A stretch of 47,908 bases of DNA from Prorocentrum cordatum (Eukaryota; Sar; Dinophyceae; Prorocentrales; Prorocentraceae), in NCBI GenBank assembly GCA_963575745.1, contig CAUYUJ010012781.1, positions 229,211-277,118 on the forward strand, written 5' to 3'. The notes under the pieces were generated by a model. The model made no database searches, was not told where the DNA came from, and worked only from the letters and a program-made list of their open reading frames with translations. Positions 42,401 through 47,908 of the stretch are shown here, piece by piece. Position 1 is the stretch's first letter. Each line of letters starts with the position of its first letter. The position numbers and the translations under genes were made by a program.

Positions 42401-45223
42401 CTCAAATGCTCCACAGGGCGAGGACAGCACTCCGACGCTTGCAGGCAGAGGTTTGAGCACATCGTCCAGGAGGAGCTCGAGCGGAGGCTCAAGACTGAGG
42501 GAGCCTCGCCAGCGACACCAGCGCCGCCTGGAGTGGCGCCTGGCACGCCCGTACCCGAGAGTGCGCCTGGTCCTAGTCAGCGCTCGCAGCCTGAGGACCG
42601 AGCGCCGGGCACACCGAGGCCAGGAGCGCAGGTGCAAGAGGCCACGGCGGACCAACCTCCCAGGAGCTCTGGCGGGAACATCCCCGACACGCCGATGGAC
42701 ACCAAGGACGACACGACTCGCAAGCATCAGGTCGAGGCTGCAGGATCCGAGGACCAGGGCGGCAAGCGCCAGAGGATCGAGCTTCTTGGTGTGAGGCCTG
42801 AGGTGACAGTCATCGCGTGCATGTCGGTGTGCGAGCTCGCGGTCTGCGAGGCGGACGACTCCGAGGAGTACGACCCCGTCTGGGACCCGATCCCCACGGC
42901 AGAGAGCCGATGCGACGGCAGATGCCCATCACATGGAGGACGGTGTGCACTTCGAGATGACCACCGTGGAGGCTGCGCCTGTCGGCTGTGCCTGATCCAT
43001 GCTGCGCGCGCCGTGGAGGCCCCGAGCGCAGTGGTGGCAGGCCTGTACAGCATGTGGGCGGGCGGTCTGGATGACGAGGTTGAGAGCCCGCAGATGGTCC
43101 ACTACGACTACTACTCAGGCGAGCCGTTGGACGAGGACCTCTACCAGGAGGGCAGGCGCGACGAGCTGGAGGCGATGAAGGAGTACGGTGTCTACACGGA
43201 GATCCCCATCTCTCAGTGCCAGCCAGGGGGGAAGCACGTCAGGGGCTTTCCGATCGCCCACATGAAGGGCGACAAGGTGCGCTGGAGGTTTGTCGCGACC
43301 GAGGTGAACGACAAGCACCGCGAGGACAACCACCAGGGCACGCCGCCGCTGATGATCATCAGACTGATCATTTCCCTCGCAGCATCCAAGTCTGATGCTG
43401 ACGGCGTGCACCGTCGGCTGCTGCGTGTCTGGGATGTCCGCAAGGCGTTCTTCAATGCAGACTTGGACGAGCTGGTCTACGTGCATCCAGGTTGGGAGCT
43501 GTGTCCAAAAGGCTTCTGCTGGGTTTTGCACAAGGCGATGAACGGGACGAGGAAGGCCTCGCAGCTCTGGGGCGAGACGAGCAAGGCAGCGATCGATGAC
43601 GCAGGAGGCAAACCGTTGAAGGGCACAGCTGGGACCTACTACTTCGAGAACTTAGTGGGTGACGGCATGGACGCCACGATGTGCTGCCACGGTGATGACT
43701 TCTTGGCGGAGGGCCACCGCGACACCCTCGACGCCATTGGCAACTTCCTGGAGGCGAACTTCGAGGTCACCGAGTCCGAGAGCATAGGCCCAGGTTACCC
43801 TGGAGAGCTGAACTACTTGAAGCGCATAGTGGGCTACACGAGTGAGTTGCCCGAGACCAGGATGCCAGGCTTCTACTGGAGTGCTGATCCGAAGCACGTG
43901 GAGGAGCTCATCCGCTGGGGCCACAAGTCGGGTTCCAAGGCTGCGCCTACCCCTGGAACAAAGGCTACGGGGGCAGGCATGAGGAATGCCCTGGACCCAC
44001 TGCCCGTGGCCGAGGCCAAGTCGACCTCTTCAGCGGCAGGGCTGAGCCTGTATGTCTCGAGTGACAGGCCTGATGCTATGTTCAGCTCCAAGACGATTAT
44101 GCAGCACGTCAGCAAGCCAAACGTCCTGATGAACGCACGTCTGCACCGGCTGTGCAGGTACTACGAGGGCGCACCGAGGCTGCTGTGGTGCTATGAGCTC
44201 CAGGACTTACCAGAGGTTCTCCGAGTGGACGCGGATGCCGACTGGGCGTCTACGACTAGCCTCTTCAGGACTTCGACCTCTGGGGGAGTTGTTCGTTTCG
44301 GAGGCCACACGGTCGAGGCGTTCGCGGTCAGCCAGGCAACTCAAGCGTTGTCGTCAGGAGAGTCGGAGTTCTACGCCATCGGGAGTGGAGCTGCAAGAGG
44401 TTTGCAGGCGAAGCACTTCCTTGGAGAGGTAGGCGTCACCGTGCGTCTGGTCGTGGCCAGCGACAGTGCTGCAGGCAGAGGGATCTGCCAGCGCCACGGT
44501 GTGGGCAAGGTGCGCCACCTCGAGTTACGGTATCTCTGGCTACAGGACCGTGTACGGTTGCGACAGCTGGAGTTGATCAAAGAAGCGACCACGGAGATGG
44601 TTGCGGACATCCTCACGAAGTATGTGGAAGCAGAGACCCTGTTTAAGCACATGGCGACCATGAACCTGCGGCTCGTGCCGCTCGGAGCAGTGGTAGTGAG
44701 CGCGCTGCTACCGACGGTGCGCGGCCAGGAGACGGTGGAGGGCGCCAAAGGCGCGCCCTGGCTACTGATTGTGATGGCTTTGAGCATAGCGTTGCTGTCT
44801 TTTCTAGTAGGCTGTTGTGCTGGAGCCAGAGCGGGCTCCACTGCGGTTTGCTATGAGCGTCCCGAGACGCTGAGTGATGACAGCGCAGCTCCTGAGCAGA
44901 CCGCAAGCGACGGAGATGCGAGAGTGCAGCTAGTTCTTTCAAGGCTGACAGTGCCTGACCTACGAGCCATTGCTCGTGCGAACAAGATTTGCCTTGGGGT
45001 GGGCTATGTAAGGAAGCAGCGCCTGATCGAGATGATTATCTGTGCTGGCGCGAGCCCCACCTGCGAGCAGGCAGAGCGCCTAGAGAGCGTTTGTGCCGTT
45101 CTTTCCAAGGCTGGTCTGAGTTGTTTTGTGCAGCCACGCCTGCTGTTCACTAAGCAGGGGCTGGAGAGTCATTTGGTGCTGTTAGAGACGGCTTGCACGC
45201 CGTTGCGGAAGATCTCGGATTGA
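39428..45223 (+). CDS. Gag-Pol polyprotein, Ty1/copia, with C-terminal extension
   Basis: A single frame of 1931 residues starts at ATG 39428 (context GCCATGG); an upstream GTG at 39395 is in frame but unlikely as a eukaryotic start. Residues 1-300 are Gag-like with an N-terminal Gln-rich coiled coil. A CCHC knuckle lies at 305-318 (CSYCEKPNHVRSEC). The protease has DSGA at 448. An integrase zinc region (H647, C658, C661) precedes the core D691, D776, E813. A second zinc-like motif (C991, C994, H1001, C1005) is followed by a proline-rich linker and a Cys/His-rich insert (1162-1191). Reverse transcriptase has WDVRKAF (D1336) and HGDD at 1421-1424 in place of the usual YVDD. RNase H shows DADW, SSGESE (E1647), D1679 and ADILTK. 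After it come about 190 further residues with a hydrophobic helix (about 1778-1800) and a SAP-like stretch (1838-1871). No stop or frameshift was found. Gag and Pol are fused, as in copia. Confidence 0.95.
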   Translation: MEQQVQLQAQQIAELRDLLQRQSAELQRMAAAQPAAPAQAAAPVPPAGPRRMEGILDSKIVGKVKQFDGQRSSWKTFEFHWKAYLVANDFRFRRMFQAIEDEPDVAMLVNDVGSVNNPDFEPLSSQLYFMLVLAMPEDSTGESILSNTLEGEGALAWTKLLNEYSPNEPGNIVGQFRKILGTVFPKDADIVTEIMKLDKEIARYEKASGETVSANVSRGILLGALSEEPDLQKHLFRNLRSLPTYADMRAEVVNALAAQRSVHDDAMDIGALKGGKSKGGKAKGSKGGKGKKGKGYDSQNAEKWCSYCEKPNHVRSECRKKAADDRRRDAEEAATKAKHDKKDRQKQRRAQAKAGALSAGTAPSLPTTGTLPTALPTNPGATGTGPSCAASSASTIPVGLRALTSSSEATSSTLNTKFVFGLEAIEAEERHASIAAVSHKPKDAIMIDSGAQISAMPSQMVYDAGYTIQRSKIHELHAIDGSKVPHHGRTDVKIRRGDAVLQLGMEVADIEYPVLSTDAITRRGQSVLHSPMGDWIVDAPMLPPEGAEVIKLKKDRSACYLEFDELLKDGQNAEQSKVMAALRPQELEDSVGILAAARKKLAPTTAPTSSSGALPRVLGPDPSENVTLKAKELTRPGQPTAQERRAHAAHHLPFRPWCPECVMGRGRERPHPKQQDSPELDADQVPIVEMDFFFAATDDIAKKYPMLHGFVVKLVEAKRIPRDERRTMIPVLNIVDGRSNAMGTLMTNKTVGQYKTLYVAKLIDSWGHTTVVLLTDGEPAIVAIAEDVKKHRSHGTIVRKAAAHSHQSMGRVEGANSLAAGLLRTFRFALEKRLEVTIDADHPILPFVTNAIGWYITRFQPREHGGSSYKFLFGKEYDGEVAEIGEQVWYRIAGRVAGGQGKFEARFAKGVWAGKSEFDDQHLVVDLQRGLLKVRTVRRMPEEFRWSEDLLRQISVTPWDPTPARAKEIARPKGLYITERMIDRHGPTSECLKCSTGRGQHSDACRQRFEHIVQEELERRLKTEGASPATPAPPGVAPGTPVPESAPGPSQRSQPEDRAPGTPRPGAQVQEATADQPPRSSGGNIPDTPMDTKDDTTRKHQVEAAGSEDQGGKRQRIELLGVRPEVTVIACMSVCELAVCEADDSEEYDPVWDPIPTAESRCDGRCPSHGGRCALRDDHRGGCACRLCLIHAARAVEAPSAVVAGLYSMWAGGLDDEVESPQMVHYDYYSGEPLDEDLYQEGRRDELEAMKEYGVYTEIPISQCQPGGKHVRGFPIAHMKGDKVRWRFVATEVNDKHREDNHQGTPPLMIIRLIISLAASKSDADGVHRRLLRVWDVRKAFFNADLDELVYVHPGWELCPKGFCWVLHKAMNGTRKASQLWGETSKAAIDDAGGKPLKGTAGTYYFENLVGDGMDATMCCHGDDFLAEGHRDTLDAIGNFLEANFEVTESESIGPGYPGELNYLKRIVGYTSELPETRMPGFYWSADPKHVEELIRWGHKSGSKAAPTPGTKATGAGMRNALDPLPVAEAKSTSSAAGLSLYVSSDRPDAMFSSKTIMQHVSKPNVLMNARLHRLCRYYEGAPRLLWCYELQDLPEVLRVDADADWASTTSLFRTSTSGGVVRFGGHTVEAFAVSQATQALSSGESEFYAIGSGAARGLQAKHFLGEVGVTVRLVVASDSAAGRGICQRHGVGKVRHLELRYLWLQDRVRLRQLELIKEATTEMVADILTKYVEAETLFKHMATMNLRLVPLGAVVVSALLPTVRGQETVEGAKGAPWLLIVMALSIALLSFLVGCCAGARAGSTAVCYERPETLSDDSAAPEQTASDGDARVQLVLSRLTVPDLRAIARANKICLGVGYVRKQRLIEMIICAGASPTCEQAERLESVCAVLSKAGLSCFVQPRLLFTKQGLESHLVLLETACTPLRKISD

Positions 45224-45277
45224 TCACCGAGATTGGAAGCAGTGATGCAGTTTTCGGCCCTTCACCGCTCCATGCCT

Positions 45278-45286
45278 GAGGAGAGG
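45278..45286 (+). promoter_or_regulatory. Polypurine tract
   Basis: GAGGAGAGG directly precedes the 3' LTR, the position of the plus-strand DNA primer in LTR retroelements. Confidence 0.85.
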
Positions 45287-45446
45287 TGTTCGGATATGTA
45301 ACAATTCAGAGGGGTACCCCAGCAGGTATTCCCAGGGCCAGGCTGAGGACAGAGAATGAGTTCTTGCATCGTCGCCATATTTTGGCTCAAGAAAAATATC
45401 CCCTCCCATCCATCATCCGAGTTTGGGGGAGGAGGATTGCTTTGCA
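45287..45446 (+). repeat. 3' LTR
   Basis: 160 bp, same sequence as the 5' LTR as far as I can read. Confidence 0.95.
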
Positions 45447-45451
45447 GATTA
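45447..45451. repeat. Target-site duplication, right
   Basis: GATTA, matching 39189-39193. Confidence 0.95.
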
Positions 45452-45589
45452 TGATCAGAATGTGAGCGAGGAAGATGAGAAGTAGGCGGAGGAGAACCGT
45501 CACATGCGACACCTGTCGTCTTCACTTCTCGACGAGCTCTCATGAACATTACTTGGGCTGTCTTTGTAGTGATTTTGGCTCCTGTGGGG

Positions 45590-46160
45590 CAGACCTGTGG
45601 GTCCCTTCGGGCCCTCTTGGACCGTCTTGGGGCCCTCGTGAGCCGTCTCGGGGCTCTCTTGGGGCCCGTAGCCGTCTGGGTGTCCCTTGGGGCCCTCGTG
45701 AGGCCGTCTTGCGCCGTCCAGGGGTCATCTCAGGCCGTCTTGGGTCCCTCCCAAGGCCATCTTGGACTACCTTCAGGTTCTCTTGGGTTCATCCTTGGCC
45801 TTCCAGGGTCCGCTGGGGTCGTCTCGAGGCCGTCTCGGAGGCCTTTGGGGCTCTCTTGGGGCCGGCCTGGGTTGTCGTAAAGCTATTCTGAAGGCCATTT
45901 GGGTCATCTTGAGCTGGCGGAAGGCCGAGAAGGCGAGACTGCGAACAAGTTGTGGAAAAGCGACAAAGGGGAATCCAGTATTATAGCATCTTCGGGCCCT
46001 GTTAAGAATTCTCTTGAAACCGTCTTGACAGCCTCCTGGGCAGTCCTCAAGCCATCTTGGGCTCTCTTGGGGTCATCTTGGGTCGTCTTAGAGACATCTT
46101 GGGCCAGCTCGGCGGCCTTGGTGGCCTGCCTGGGCCACCTTGGAAGCCATCTTGGTCGTC
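45590..46160 (+). repeat. Degenerate TCTTGGGG repeat, locus 3
   Basis: GGGCCCTCTTGGACCGTCTT and CCATCTTGGGCTCTCTTGG phrases recur irregularly, in the same orientation as the other two loci. Confidence 0.75.
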
Positions 46161-46759
46161 CTCGACTCTTTGGAGAGCGCCAGGGACAGGCCTGGGAGCC
46201 GACAGAGCCTCGGTGCGATGCGCGCGGGCCAGCGTGACGAGAGAGGGGGGTCCCTAGGCAATTACACAAGCCCAATCAGACAGCACTTGGAATTCTAGCA
46301 CGCCCCAACGTGCCAGGAGGCACGGTGGCGGATAAGGAACAGGGATGCAGCAAGAGGATGGAGGAGGAACATTGCATGCGAGGTTGAGGAGGATGAGGAG
46401 GATGGGGAGGACGAGGAGGGGAGAGGGGAAGCAAGGCATGATTCGGGGAGAAAGTGGGTGTGGCTTCGGAGACAGCTCAGAAAGCTTCTCGGAAGCCTGG
46501 AAGCCGTCTGAGCCCTCTGAGAAGGCCCGCCCCCTCTGCCTTTCCCCCTTGTGCGCACCACCGAGGGGATGTGATGGGTAGGAGAGGACGCGAGGGACGC
46601 GAGGACGGGCAAGGGTCCGACACGCAGCAGAACAGTTGCAGAGCGAACGTAGCGTTTCGAGTACAGCCCGGCTCGTGAGCCGACCCCAGCGCCCTCGAGG
46701 CTGCTGACTGATGCCCTCGAGAATCACCGCGTCGACTGGCGCACCGAAGAGCTCTGCAG

Positions 46760-46908
46760 CCGCTCCGCATGTCGAAGCCAAGCCTCCAAGAAGCGGGAGG
46801 GGAAGCCCCGACTTTGCAGCGGCCGAGGAGATCGCGAACCTGCGGGACCAGATGCGGCAGATCTCGCAGCTGGAGCGCCGCCGCCCGCGGGGGCGCTCGG
46901 GGGGAGAG
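46760..46908 (+). CDS. Weak candidate coiled-coil exon
   Basis: The + frame reads DFAAAEEIANLRDQMRQISQ then LERRRPRGRS, an amphipathic charged pattern. There is an acceptor-like TTTGCAG inside it (46820s). It is followed by the GGA tract, so the poly-Glu continuation is not credible. No family is recognised. Confidence 0.25.
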
Positions 46909-47092
46909 GAGGAGGAGGAGGAGGAGGAGGAGGAGGAGGAGGAGGAGGAGGAGGAGGAGGAGGAGGAGGAGGAAGGCCTTCTCAGAAGGCGGCGGGGCCT
47001 CTCAGAAGCCCTCGCGCCCGCTGAGAGGCGCTCTGGGTCCTCGGGGAGGACCAGGGGGCTTCCGAGCCTTCTGAGAAGGCCTTCCCGCAGAT
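46909..47092. repeat. (GGA)n tract joined to a family B MITE fragment
   Basis: GGA run (46909-46972), then GGCCTTCTCAGAAGGCGG, CTCAGAAGCCCTCGCGCCC, GGGTCCTCGGGGAGGACC and CTTCTGAGAAGGCC. This is the core of family B, but the TCGGCGGCGAGC ends are missing. Confidence 0.7.
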
Positions 47093-47524
47093 CCCCCACG
47101 GCATGTCTGTTTCATTACGTTCACCCGCCGAGGTCCTGACCCATTCCCTTGGACCCGTTTTCATCCGGAGTCGTTGTTTGACGGTCCCGAGGGCGTGTCA
47201 GGGCCCCCAGAGGCCGAAAAGAGCAACAAACCTTCCGTCATGAACTGTTCACTGCCCGAGGGGGCCTGGGGGCCTTCTCTCTTCCCCCCCGCGCCCTCCG
47301 CCAGGAGCGGGAGCGGGAGCGGGGCCGCCGAGGCGCCACGGGGCCCTCGAGCTGCCAGGGGCGGCCCGGCTCGCCCCCGCGGAGGCGCGGCACGGGGCGC
47401 CCGCCCCTGGCGGGGGGCGCAGAGGGGGAGCGCGAGCGGGAGCGGGAGCGGCGGCAGGAGCAGGGCAAGGCCTCGGAAGGCACTGCCGGGAGGCCTCCGC
47501 TTCCTCCCCCGCCTCCGCCTTGGC

Positions 47525-47820
47525 CGCCTCATCCTCTTCCTCCTCCCTCCTCCTCCCTCCTCCTCCCTCCTCCCTCCCTCCCTCCTCCTCCTCCTCCCTC
47601 CTCCTCCTCTCCTCCTCCTCCTCCTCCTTCCTCCTCTCCTCCTCCTCCTCCTCCTCCTCCTCCTCCTCCTCCTCCTCCTTCCTCCTCCTTCTCCTCCTCT
47701 CCGCGTCTCGCGCCTCCCCGCCGCCTCCCCCCCCGCCGCTGCCGCCTCCGCCTCCGCCCCCGCCTCCTCCTCCTCTATCTCCTCTTCCTCCTCCTCTCCT
47801 CCTCCTCCTCCTCCGCCTCT
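47525..47820. repeat. (TCC)n microsatellite
   Basis: TCC/CCT runs with C-rich and CCG interruptions. The frames across it are compositional. Confidence 0.95.
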
Positions 47821-47908
47821 TCCGCGCCTCGCGCTTCCACGGCTGCGGGCCTTCGGGGGCAGGTGGCCCCGTATGATGGGGCAGGGCGGCCCTGCATCCG
47901 AGAGCAGG

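Larger units (their letters stand above)
39194..45446 (+). mobile_element. Complete Ty1/copia LTR retrotransposon (6253 bp)
   Basis: All expected parts are present in order: 5-bp target duplication, 160-bp LTR starting TGTT and ending TGCA, primer-binding site, one Gag-Pol frame with the copia order (protease, integrase, reverse transcriptase, RNase H), polypurine tract, second LTR and matching target duplication. The LTRs appear identical base for base and the frame is intact, so the insertion looks recent and the element potentially active. It is inserted next to a GAT-rich microsatellite. Confidence 0.96.

Overview
The window looks like nuclear DNA of a dinoflagellate. The evidence is: a near-match to the dinoflagellate spliced-leader (SL) exon inside a retrotransposon LTR, a non-canonical GC-AG intron, very long introns flanked by short direct repeats, and a G+C-rich background saturated with microsatellites and short inverted-repeat elements. 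A large, G+C-rich, long-intron genome such as Prorocentrum would fit, but the genus is inference.

1-29.4 kb: the 3' half of one protein-coding gene on the + strand, an aldo-keto reductase (AKR). Five small exons (1-95, 1725-1838, 14348-14457, 25823-25907, 29311-29385) join in frame into about 158 residues. They carry the AKR C-terminal landmarks GVSNF, VNQVE, WSPLG, SPAQAALRW and FSLSEGE. The introns (about 1.6, 12.5, 11.4 and 3.4 kb) consist mostly of repeats: 138-, 64-, 32- and 89-bp tandem arrays, a 1.3-kb TAG tract, CA and CATA tracts, a TCC/TCA higher-order array, and a pentanucleotide element. Most long open frames here are microsatellite artefacts. A frameshifted EF-hand-like fragment (- strand, about 10.53-10.70 kb) and an unrecognised open frame (18668-19270) are possible exceptions.

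29.4-38.5 kb: beyond the AKR stop codon the landscape changes to a dense nest of short terminal-inverted-repeat (MITE-like) elements of several families, palindromes, a GGA-core element with inverted arms, a segmental duplication, and a 100-N assembly gap.

39.2-45.4 kb: a complete, apparently young Ty1/copia retrotransposon. It has LTRs that read as identical (160 bp), a 5-bp GATTA target duplication, an initiator-tRNA-Met-type primer site, a polypurine tract, and one uninterrupted 1931-residue Gag-Pol frame. Unusual features are the SL-like motif in the LTR, a Cys-rich insert between integrase and reverse transcriptase, and a C-terminal extension with membrane-type helices and a SAP-like stretch.

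45.4-47.9 kb: degenerate TCTTGGGG repeats, GGA/TCC tracts, another MITE fragment, and possible coiled-coil exons. No rRNA, tRNA or CRISPR array was recognised.

The main theme of the hunt is that several repeat families share one architecture, conserved (often inverted) ends around an expandable tandem-repeat core. The AKR introns themselves carry 5-8 bp direct repeats at their splice junctions, as expected if introns arose from inserted elements.
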